Assembly: GCA_001768675.1 (NCBI GenBank)
Contig: MELN01000033.1
Span: forward strand, 274-5,934
Length of the DNA: 5,661 bases
From: Actinobacteria bacterium RBG_16_64_13
GTDB lineage: Bacteria; Actinomycetota; Thermoleophilia; RBG-16-64-13
Direction: 5' to 3'
The notes beneath the pieces are model-generated. The model worked only from the letters and a program-made list of their open reading frames with translations. It ran no database searches and was not told the DNA's origin. Both the position numbers and the translations under genes were made by a program. This document shows, in pieces, positions 1 through 5,661 of this stretch. How positions within the stretch are numbered: the first letter of the stretch is position 1; every line of letters starts with the position of its first letter.

Positions 1-2402
1 TCCGCGGCGACGGCACGAGATTCCAGGCGGATCTCAGCTCGGTCATCTTGCCCAGTTCGTCGCGCGGACCCCAGTCGTTCGTCATCTTCAGTGACATCAC
101 CGAGCGTAAGACGACGGAAGAGGCGTTGAGACAGAGCGAAGCGCGCCTTGTCCGCGCCCAGGCCGTGGCGCATGTGGGCAACTGGGAGCTCGATCTAGCC
201 ACCAAAACGATATGGGCGTCAGAAGAAGCGTTGCGGATATATGGGCTCCCTCAGACGTCGCTGGTCGTCAGCCCGGAGTTCGTCCAGAACACTACAGTGC
301 CAGAGGACAGAGTGCGCTTGGACGAGGCGCTACAGAACCTGCTCTCGGAGCGGAGCGACTATGATGTCGAGTTCCGCATTAAGAGGGTCAGCGACGGCGC
401 CTTAAGAGTGGTCCGGTCCATCGCGGAACTTGTGCACGACCAGACCGGAGCGCCAGCGAGGGTCGTCGGGGTCATCCAAGACGTCACCGAGCGGCGATTC
501 GCCGAGGAAAGGCTGAGGCTCACGCAGTACTCGGTCGACCACGCAGTCGACGCGATCAGGTGGATCGACTCTCGGGGTCGCCTGGTATGGGTGAGTGAAT
601 CCATGTGCAGGGCTCTTGGCTACTCACGCCATGAGCTCCTCAACATGACCGTTTTCGACGTCGATCCCTCTCTTACCCCCGACCGTTGGTCTGCTAGGTG
701 GTCCCAGATGAAGGGGCAAGGTCCGTTCACCTTCGAGGCCGTGAACAGGAGGAAGAACGGAGAGATGTTCCCGGTGGAAGTGAACGTCAACTACGTGCAA
801 TATGAGGGCCAAGAGTACGAGTGCGCATTCGTTCGCGACATATCCGAGCGAAAGAGGTCCGAGGAGCGGGCGAATTGGCTCACGCGAATCCTCGATCATT
901 CACTGAACGAGGTCTACATCTTCGACGCCGAGACGCTGCGTTTCGTCCAAGTCAACCAGGGCGCCCAAAGCAACCTGGGCTACAGCATGGACGAGCTCGC
1001 GGATATGACGCCGCTCGATCTGAAGCCGGCCTTCACCCTGGAGTCGTTCGAGCGAATGATCGAACCGCTGCGCGAAGGATTGGAGCGGCAACTCGTGTTC
1101 AACACAGCGCATCGTCGTAAGGACGGATCCCTCTATCCCGTCGAGGTGCATCTGCAACTCACGGAGCACGAGCCGCGCCCCGTGTTTCTGGCCGTCATCT
1201 TGGACATCACCGAACGCCAAGCGGCGGAGGAGGCGCTACGGGCGAGCGAGGAACAGCTCCGGCAGTCCCAGAAGATGGAGGCCATCGGACAGCTGGCCGG
1301 CGGGATCGCCCACGACTTCAACAACCTGCTTACCGCGATCATCGGCTACTCCGAGCTACTCCTGACCGATCTTCGAGCCGATGACGAGACGCTGCGCCCG
1401 GACCTCGAACAGATCAAAGGTTCCGCCGAACGGGCAGGCTCGCTTACCCGGCAGATTCTCGCCTTCTCGAGGCGTCAGGCCCTGCGGCCACAGGTTGTGT
1501 CGCTCAACGAAGTGATCGCCGGCATGGAGCCGCTGCTTCGCCGCAGCCTCGGCGAGCAGATAGACCTAGTGGTCATTCAGCAGCCAGACCTTGGCTTGGC
1601 AGAGGTGGACACCCATCAGCTCGAGCAGGTCCTGATGAATCTGGCCGTCAACGCGAGAGACGCCATGCCCGCTGGTGGACGACTCACCATCGAGACCGCC
1701 GACGTCGAACTGGACGCGGAGTTTGCCGCGACGCACGCGGAAGTCACACCGGGCAGCCATGTGATGCTGGCGGTATCGGACACCGGCCGAGGCATGGACG
1801 AAGAGACCCTGGCGCACATCTACGAGCCGTTCTTCACCACCAAGGATGTCGGCGAGGGAACGGGGCTTGGGCTCTCGACCGTGTACGGCATCGTGCGCCA
1901 AAGTGGGGGCAGCGTCACCGTCGAGAGCCGCGTGGGCGAAGGTTCGACCTTCAGGCTCTATCTACCCCGCGTGTCTTCGGCCACTCCGCCTGCCCGTGAC
2001 GGCGGGGAGGCCGTTCGGCCCACCGGCCGAGCCCTGACGGTGTTGTTGGTTGAAGATGAACCGGCTCTGAGGAGCTTGGTAGCGCGGGTCCTCGCCGATC
2101 GCGGCTATCAGGTCGTGGCCGCGGGTTCGGGGGTTGAGGCCCTGGAAGTCCTCAAGAACCAGGAGCGCCCCCCCGATCTTCTTCTCACCGATGCGATCTT
2201 GCCCGGAGGCATGCAGGGGAATCAGCTGGCAAAGCAGCTGCTGCAAACCTTCCCGGGTCTTTCCGTCCTCTACATGTCCGGGTACGCCCGGGACAGCGTG
2301 CACGACGGACGGCTGGACAAAGGGGTGGACATCCTCGAGAAGCCGTTCACACCGGAAACCCTTGCTGCTGCAGTCACGCGGGCGCTGAGGATGGGAACCT
2401 AG
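1..2402 (+). CDS. Multi-PAS hybrid sensor histidine kinase with C-terminal receiver domain (5'-partial)
   Basis: This gene encodes a cytoplasmic-looking sensor kinase that autophosphorylates on His and can pass the phosphate to its own receiver Asp. The frame is open from base 3, and the codons before the first possible start (TTG at 48) already encode the end of a PAS domain, so the true start is outside the window. Numbering from that TTG, a PAS tail ends in DITER at 16-20. Three further PAS domains follow at about 36-150, 157-270 and 275-392, each closing with a D-[IV]-[ST]-E-R motif and a charged, coiled-coil-like linker. The HisKA H-box AHDFNNLL carries H422. The ATPase domain shows N531 and N535, DTGRG at 578-582, EPFFTTK at 593-599 and GEGTGLGL at 602-609. 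The receiver (about 663-780) has E669/D670, phospho-acceptor D715, S744 and K765. No transmembrane segment is visible in this part. The ligand of the PAS domains is unknown. The gene ends with TAG and converges on the - strand cluster. Confidence 0.96.
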   Translation, partial: RGDGTRFQADLSSVILPSSSRGPQSFVIFSDITERKTTEEALRQSEARLVRAQAVAHVGNWELDLATKTIWASEEALRIYGLPQTSLVVSPEFVQNTTVPEDRVRLDEALQNLLSERSDYDVEFRIKRVSDGALRVVRSIAELVHDQTGAPARVVGVIQDVTERRFAEERLRLTQYSVDHAVDAIRWIDSRGRLVWVSESMCRALGYSRHELLNMTVFDVDPSLTPDRWSARWSQMKGQGPFTFEAVNRRKNGEMFPVEVNVNYVQYEGQEYECAFVRDISERKRSEERANWLTRILDHSLNEVYIFDAETLRFVQVNQGAQSNLGYSMDELADMTPLDLKPAFTLESFERMIEPLREGLERQLVFNTAHRRKDGSLYPVEVHLQLTEHEPRPVFLAVILDITERQAAEEALRASEEQLRQSQKMEAIGQLAGGIAHDFNNLLTAIIGYSELLLTDLRADDETLRPDLEQIKGSAERAGSLTRQILAFSRRQALRPQVVSLNEVIAGMEPLLRRSLGEQIDLVVIQQPDLGLAEVDTHQLEQVLMNLAVNARDAMPAGGRLTIETADVELDAEFAATHAEVTPGSHVMLAVSDTGRGMDEETLAHIYEPFFTTKDVGEGTGLGLSTVYGIVRQSGGSVTVESRVGEGSTFRLYLPRVSSATPPARDGGEAVRPTGRALTVLLVEDEPALRSLVARVLADRGYQVVAAGSGVEALEVLKNQERPPDLLLTDAILPGGMQGNQLAKQLLQTFPGLSVLYMSGYARDSVHDGRLDKGVDILEKPFTPETLAAAVTRALRMGT

Positions 2403-2871
2403 CGCCACCTTCGAGCGACGCGATCTGAGCGAGCATCTCCTCGGTGGTCGGGATATCTGACATGTCGTGGCCGTAGTGGACAAAACGAGCGACGCCTGTC
2501 TTGTCGATGAGCACCTGTGCCGGCATGCGGCCCCATTTGAAGATCTTGATCTCCTGGCCAAAACGTTTGAGCACTGAGTGGTCGGGGTCGGGAAGCCCGA
2601 TGAAAGGCAGATCGTGCTTGTGCCAATACGCCGCGAAGGCCGCCGGACTCTCGGGGCCCACCACCAGGACGACTACCCCGGCGCTCACGAACTTGGCATT
2701 GTCGCGGCGCAACTGCGCCATGTGCGCCCGGCAGAACGGTCAGGTGAAGCCCCGGTTGAATACCAGCAGCACGGGGTTATTGCCGCGATAATCTGACAGT
2801 CTGATCTTGGCACCGGTGAGATCGGTCAACTCGAAATCCGGCGCGACGGCGGCTGTCTCGACTTTGGGCAC
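2374..2871 (-). CDS. Peroxiredoxin-like (AhpC/TSA, thioredoxin-fold) selenoprotein with UxxC motif, read through an in-frame TGA
   Basis: This is probably a thiol/selenol-dependent peroxidase or oxidoreductase of 165 residues. The GTG start at 2871 lies 10 bases after the heliorhodopsin stop. It is preceded by a weak AGGCGA ribosome site and begins just before the family's opening APDFELTDL (10-18). Beta strand PVLLVFNRGF (33-42) leads to residue 44, encoded by TGA at 2742-2740, then P45-F46-C47-R48. Cys homologues carry CPFCR here, so the TGA replaces the first redox Cys. After it come HMAQLRRD (50-57), VGPESP (71-76) and LPDPDHSVLKRFG (93-105). The cis-Pro loop follows at P117 (RMPAQVLIDKTG, 115-126), which completes the fold. 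The frame has no other internal stop and ends with TGA at 2376-2374. That end overlaps the converging kinase gene by 29 bases. Selenocysteine is inferred from the exact motif position, the intact downstream frame and a hairpin after the TGA. The alternatives are a nonsense mutation or a sequencing error. The selA/selB/selC/selD genes needed would lie elsewhere. The physiological substrate cannot be told. Confidence 0.87.
2705..2720 (-). promoter_or_regulatory. Candidate bacterial SECIS hairpin downstream of the in-frame UGA
   Basis: In the mRNA the UGA (2742-2740) is followed by 20 nt and then a stem GGCGC/GCGCC (2719-2715 with 2710-2706) closing a four-base loop AGUU (2714-2711). A U.G wobble (2720 with 2705) extends it to six pairs. 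From memory, bacterial SECIS elements lie inside the coding region with the apical loop roughly 16-37 nt after the UGA and a G among the first two loop bases. Here the loop starts 25 nt after the UGA and its second base is G, followed by U. A competing fold exists: GGCGCA at 2728-2723 can pair with UGCGCC at 2711-2706 around an 11-nt loop. The structure was judged by eye, not by energy calculation. Confidence 0.6.
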
Positions 2872-2881
2872 GTTGCTTCGC

Positions 2882-3676
2882 CTAGTTCGCCAATGTTCCC
2901 GCAAACACCTGCCATGCCAGCAGAGCCTTTGCCGTGAGGCTGAGGATGATGTAGACCTTCTCGCCGAAGAGGTACTTCCTCCACCTGCCCCAGCCTTTGT
3001 ACTGGAACACCATGTTGAGGGCGAAGATGCTGAAGAACACGAACAGCGACACGACAATGCCGTACACGAAATCGGGAGCGCCACTTCCATCGGGCCCTTT
3101 GGCTCCCGTGAAATATAGGAAGATGGTGACCCAGGGAACGATCCACGAGATGCACCCGAAGTAGAACGGGAGCCAGTCGACCTTCGGCTTGGCCTTGTTG
3201 AACCGCTCCATCAGGACGCCGAATAGAAGCATAGTGGCGTTGAGGAAGCCAAGCAAAATGAGACTCGACAGATCGTACATGCCGCACAGCAGAGCGATCA
3301 GCACCAACATCCAGGACGCGCTGAAGGCATACTCGATCCAGCGAGCGTAGTTGATGTGGTCTTTGAGCTTGCGCACATACCACTGGTAGATGCCGGGCGC
3401 GGAAACAAGGAAATGCGCGACGGCCGACATGAAGAGGAATAGCGAGATGCCAATGCCTAGGCGCAGAGTCGCGAGTTGCACGCTCTGCGTGGCACCCGAG
3501 GGCGGTCCGGCTACCTCGGAAACCGCGTAGTTGGTGGTGATCGGAACCGACCAGGCACTTGCCAGGATTACCATGACGATGGCCTGAACCAGATGGGAAA
3601 CGCCGGCGGCCAGGTTCCATAGACGCAAACGCCTGAATCGCGCGGTGTCGGCGGCGGCAACGGCTTTGGCGCTCAC
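2882..3676 (-). CDS. Heliorhodopsin (retinal-binding seven-helix photoreceptor)
   Basis: The 264-residue product is a membrane protein of the heliorhodopsin family, light-absorbing retinal proteins distinct from type 1 rhodopsins and set in the membrane with the N-terminus inside. Hydrophobic segments lie near 22-42, 70-92, 107-131, 134-155, 168-189, 201-225 and 238-262. Helix 1 begins with the family signature RLRLWNLAAGVSHLVQ (16-31). Helix 3 has NYARWIEYAFSAS (109-121), where E115 matches the Schiff-base counterion (E107 in the founding protein 48C12, from memory). Helix 7 has SLTAKALLAWQVFAGTL (246-262), where K250 is the retinal lysine and W255 a pocket residue. H28 and H88 match the conserved internal histidines; H88 to E115 spacing is the same as in 48C12. 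Length is typical and all key residues are present, so it should bind retinal. The start is GTG behind a strong purine-rich site. It lies between katA and the selenoprotein gene, which suggests a role linked to peroxide stress. Ion transport is not expected for this family. Confidence 0.96.
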   Translation of the reverse strand: MSAKAVAAADTARFRRLRLWNLAAGVSHLVQAIVMVILASAWSVPITTNYAVSEVAGPPSGATQSVQLATLRLGIGISLFLFMSAVAHFLVSAPGIYQWYVRKLKDHINYARWIEYAFSASWMLVLIALLCGMYDLSSLILLGFLNATMLLFGVLMERFNKAKPKVDWLPFYFGCISWIVPWVTIFLYFTGAKGPDGSGAPDFVYGIVVSLFVFFSIFALNMVFQYKGWGRWRKYLFGEKVYIILSLTAKALLAWQVFAGTLAN

Positions 3677-3680
3677 TGTG

Positions 3681-3690
3681 TCCTCCCTCC
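3681..3690 (-). promoter_or_regulatory. Ribosome binding site of the heliorhodopsin gene
   Basis: The stretch GGAGGGAGGA ends four bases before the GTG start at 3676. It offers two overlapping Shine-Dalgarno cores, with spacings of nine and four bases. It fixes the GTG as the start and shows that the heliorhodopsin gene is translated independently of katA. The 54-base katA-heliorhodopsin gap (3677-3730) holds no clear promoter or terminator. Confidence 0.75.
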
Positions 3691-3730
3691 CTCGTTATCT
3701 GCTCTCGCTCGGTCTTACAGCTGGCCGGTG

Positions 3731-5194
3731 CTACTTCTGCACCTTGCCCATGGGAATGCCAAGCGCGGCGGCCACACCCTCTCCGTAGGCTGGGTCGGCT
3801 TTGTAGCAGTTGCCTATGTGGCGAAGCTTGACCTGCTCCGCGGCGGGGCCGATGCTGCGAGCTGTGTTCTCGTACAGTACCCTTTGCTTGTCTGGCGCGA
3901 TCAACCGGAAGAGCTTCCCAGGCTGAGTGAAATAGTCGTCGTCGTCCTTGCGATAGTCCCACCGGTCGGCAGCGCCCTCGAGGGCCAGCGGCGGTTCCCT
4001 GAACTCCGGCTGCTCCTGCCACTCCCCGTAGCTGTTCGGCTCGTAGTGGAGCGTGCTGCCGTAGTTGCCGTCCACCCGCATCGCGCCGTCGCGGCTGAAG
4101 CCGTGCACCGGGCAACGCGCCCGGTTGACCGGGATGAGGTGGTGATTCACGCCCAGGCGATAGCGCTGGGCATCGCCATAAGAGAAGAGGCGGCCTTGTA
4201 GCATCTTGTCGGGCGAGAAGCCAATGCCGGGCACCACGTTGGCGGGGTTGAACGCGGCCTGCTCCACGTCGGAGAAGTAGTTCTCCGGGTTCTGATTGAG
4301 CTCCATCACGCCGACTTCCGTCAGTGGATAGTCGCCATGGAGCCAGACTTTGGTGAGATCGAAGGGGTGGAACTCATAGGAGGCCGCGTCCTTCTCGGGC
4401 ATCACTTGGATGCAGAGCTTCCATCGAGGAAAGTCCTTGTTCTCGATGGCCTCGTATAGGTCGCGCTGGTGACTCTCGCGGTCCCTGCCGACCAGGGCCC
4501 CGGCCTCTTCATCGGTCAGGGTCTTGATGCCCTGTTGGCAGACCCAGTGGAACTTCACCCAATTCCGTTCGCCTGCCGCGTTGACAAGGCTGAAGGTGTG
4601 GCTGCCGAAGCCGTGCATATGCCGGTAGGTCGCTGGGAGGCCACGGTCGCTCATCACGATGGTGATCTGGTGGAGAGCCTCGGGCAGCAGGGTCCAGAAG
4701 TCCCAGTTGTTCTGGGCGCTCCGCATGTTCGTGCGCGGATCCCGCTTGACCGCGTGGTTGAGGTCGGGGAACTTCAACGGATCGCGGAAGAAGAAGACAG
4801 GGGTGTTGTTGCCCACCAAGTCCCAGTTGCCTTCCTCCGTGTACAGCTTGACGGCAAAACCACGGATGTCGCGCTCGGCGTCGGCCGCGCCGCGCTCGCC
4901 AGCCACCGTCGAGAACCGTACGAATAGGTCGGTCTTCTTGCCGGCGGCCGAGAACACCTTCGCCCGTGTGTACTTGGTGATGTCGTTGGTGACGGTGAAC
5001 GTGCCGAAGGCGCCCGAGCCCTTGGCGTGCATCCTCCGCTCGGGGATGACCTCCCGGTCGAAATTGGCGAGCTTCTCCAGGTACCAGACATCCTGGAGCA
5101 GCATGGGGCCGCGAGGTCCGGCCGTCACGACGTTCTGGTTGTCGGGGACAGGGGCCCCCTGGTTGGTGGTCAGTCTCTTCTTGTCATCGCTCAC
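3731..5194 (-). CDS. katA: Monofunctional haem catalase (small-subunit type)
   Basis: This cytoplasmic enzyme converts two hydrogen peroxide molecules to water and oxygen using haem b. The 487-residue length fits the small-subunit catalases. The active-site His is H56 in RRMHAKGSGAFGTF (53-66) and the distal Asn is N129 in VGNNTPVFF (127-135). The proximal haem ligand is Y339 in RLFSYGDAQRYRLG (335-348), with the usual R335 four residues before it. The segment FPDLNHAVKRDP (142-153) is also typical. No signal peptide is seen. The start is GTG at 5194, overlapping the end of the perR-like gene by 11 bases, with AGGGGA (5206-5201) six bases upstream as ribosome site. The overlap implies co-transcription and probably coupled translation. 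Regulation by the PerR-like repressor is expected from this linkage, as in other perR-katA pairs. The gene ends with TAG. All catalytic residues are intact. Confidence 0.98.
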   Translation of the reverse strand: MSDDKKRLTTNQGAPVPDNQNVVTAGPRGPMLLQDVWYLEKLANFDREVIPERRMHAKGSGAFGTFTVTNDITKYTRAKVFSAAGKKTDLFVRFSTVAGERGAADAERDIRGFAVKLYTEEGNWDLVGNNTPVFFFRDPLKFPDLNHAVKRDPRTNMRSAQNNWDFWTLLPEALHQITIVMSDRGLPATYRHMHGFGSHTFSLVNAAGERNWVKFHWVCQQGIKTLTDEEAGALVGRDRESHQRDLYEAIENKDFPRWKLCIQVMPEKDAASYEFHPFDLTKVWLHGDYPLTEVGVMELNQNPENYFSDVEQAAFNPANVVPGIGFSPDKMLQGRLFSYGDAQRYRLGVNHHLIPVNRARCPVHGFSRDGAMRVDGNYGSTLHYEPNSYGEWQEQPEFREPPLALEGAADRWDYRKDDDDYFTQPGKLFRLIAPDKQRVLYENTARSIGPAAEQVKLRHIGNCYKADPAYGEGVAAALGIPMGKVQK

Positions 5195-5648
5195 TGTCGT
5201 TCCCCTTTCTCTCGCACGTCTTGCATACCCCCCGGAGGTGGACTCTGACGGACTCCACTGTGCCCAGGCCGGAGACCTGCTCGGGAGCCTCGATGCCGTT
5301 CAGAGTGTCGCTGTATACGTCGCGTATAAGGCCACAGCGGGTGCACACGTAGTGGTGGTGGCGTTCCCGGTTGGCGTCGTACCGGGTGGGTCCGGGGTTC
5401 TCATTGACCCTTCCCACCAGGCCCAAGTCGACAAGGGCCGCCACGGTTCGGTACACGGTATCCAGCGAGATGGTCGGGACCCGCTTCCGCACGCCCCGAT
5501 AGATCGTCTCCACGTCCGGGTGGGACTCGTCCGCCGCGATCTCGCGGGCCACTTCCAGCCGTTGATGGGTAAGCCGCAGGCCGCTGCCTCGCAGGGAGGT
5601 GGCCAACTGAGATACGCGCCGCTCGACTTCGTCAGTGGGGACCGGCAC
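5184..5648 (-). CDS. perR: Fur-family peroxide-sensing repressor, PerR type
   Basis: The 154-residue product is a winged-helix metal-dependent repressor. The N-terminal DNA-binding half includes GLRLTHQRLEVAREI (23-37) and the recognition-helix region ISLDTVYRTVAALVDLGLV (60-78). The C-terminal half has two structural zinc pairs, C102/C105 and C142/C145. The regulatory metal site matches Bacillus subtilis PerR with a constant offset of six residues: H43, D91, H97, H99 and D110 correspond to H37, D85, H91, H93 and D104. The Asp at 91 is the residue type that marks peroxide sensors, while Fur iron sensors usually have Glu there. Metal-catalysed oxidation of H43 or H97 would release DNA. The start is GTG with GAGGAG seven bases upstream. 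The gene heads the cluster and overlaps katA by 11 bases, so autoregulation together with katA is likely. A general Fur paralogue remains possible, but the ligand match favours PerR. Confidence 0.92.
   Translation of the reverse strand: MPVPTDEVERRVSQLATSLRGSGLRLTHQRLEVAREIAADESHPDVETIYRGVRKRVPTISLDTVYRTVAALVDLGLVGRVNENPGPTRYDANRERHHHYVCTRCGLIRDVYSDTLNGIEAPEQVSGLGTVESVRVHLRGVCKTCERKGNDSER
5201..5206 (-). promoter_or_regulatory. Ribosome binding site of katA, inside the perR-like gene
   Basis: AGGGGA lies six bases before the GTG start of katA and inside the last codons of the upstream regulator gene. It supports the GTG at 5194 as the true start, and hence the 11-base overlap of the two genes. 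The nearby ATG at 5188-5186 is in another frame. Confidence 0.7.
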
Positions 5649-5655
5649 CCGAACG

Positions 5656-5661
5656 CTCCTC
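5656..5661 (-). promoter_or_regulatory. Ribosome binding site of the perR-like gene
   Basis: GAGGAG at the right edge of the window lies seven bases before the GTG at 5648. It fixes that start, although the frame stays open to the edge. The promoter and any PerR operator would lie beyond the window. Confidence 0.8.

Noticed and set aside
2374..2721. A separate 115-residue gene starting at ATG 2721
   Set aside because: It would lack the first beta strands and the redox motif of its fold and has no ribosome site. The missing part is encoded directly upstream in the same frame across the TGA.
2740..2742. The in-frame TGA as a simple nonsense mutation or pseudogene
   Set aside because: It falls exactly on the catalytic Cys position, the rest of the frame is intact, and a suitable hairpin follows. 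It cannot be excluded without the genome's Sec genes.
2740..2742. Genome-wide reassignment of UGA to an amino acid
   Set aside because: The perR-like gene ends with TGA at its expected length, the peroxiredoxin itself ends with TGA, and Trp residues are encoded by TGG.
3677..3730. Internal promoter for the heliorhodopsin gene (GATAAC as a -10 box)
   Set aside because: The match is poor and no -35-like sequence lies at a proper spacing; the only candidate is about 14 bases away.
3727..3743. Inverted repeat GGTGC/GCACC around the katA stop as a terminator
   Set aside because: The stem is only five pairs and no T-run follows on the - strand. The heliorhodopsin gene starts soon after, so it is probably not a terminator, though weak attenuation is possible.
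3731..4927. Long + strand and other-frame open frames across katA and the heliorhodopsin gene
   Set aside because: They are shadows of GC-rich coding sequence, with Ala/Val/Arg-rich products and no recognisable motif, opposite clearly conserved genes.

Overview
The window is a high-GC bacterial segment, fully coding apart from short gaps. It holds five protein genes: one partial hybrid histidine kinase on the + strand (left 2.4 kb) and, converging on it, a tight four-gene cluster on the - strand. All four - strand genes start with GTG. I see no tRNA, rRNA, CRISPR, insertion sequence or convincing terminator. The GTG starts, high GC, heliorhodopsin, PerR-type regulator and probable selenocysteine use suggest a monoderm lineage such as Actinomycetota or Chloroflexota. 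That placement is inference; the window has no phylogenetic marker that settles it.

Layout. Positions 1-2402 (+) encode the 3' part of a soluble multi-PAS hybrid histidine kinase with a receiver domain; its start lies left of the window. The - strand cluster, read right to left, is: perR-like Fur-family repressor (5648-5184); katA monofunctional haem catalase (5194-3731, overlapping perR by 11 bases); a heliorhodopsin (3676-2882, 54 bases after katA); and a thioredoxin-fold peroxiredoxin-like gene (2871-2374, 10 bases after the heliorhodopsin). The last gene runs 29 bases into the 3' end of the kinase gene.

The main discovery is in the last gene. Its reading frame is interrupted by one in-frame TGA (2742-2740, - strand), exactly where the first Cys of the family's CPFC redox motif should be, giving UPFC. 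The frame stays intact and conserved-looking on both sides. A GC-rich hairpin with loop AGUU lies 25 nt after the UGA, a fitting place for a bacterial SECIS element. I therefore read it as one 165-residue selenoprotein, which routine gene calling would split or call broken.

Taken together, a peroxide-sensing repressor, a catalase, a retinal photoreceptor of the heliorhodopsin family and a putative selenocysteine peroxiredoxin appear to form one operon. The arrangement suggests a light-linked peroxide-defence module. The gene identities are seen in the sequence; the joint function is inference. The operon's promoter would lie just right of the window and cannot be examined.
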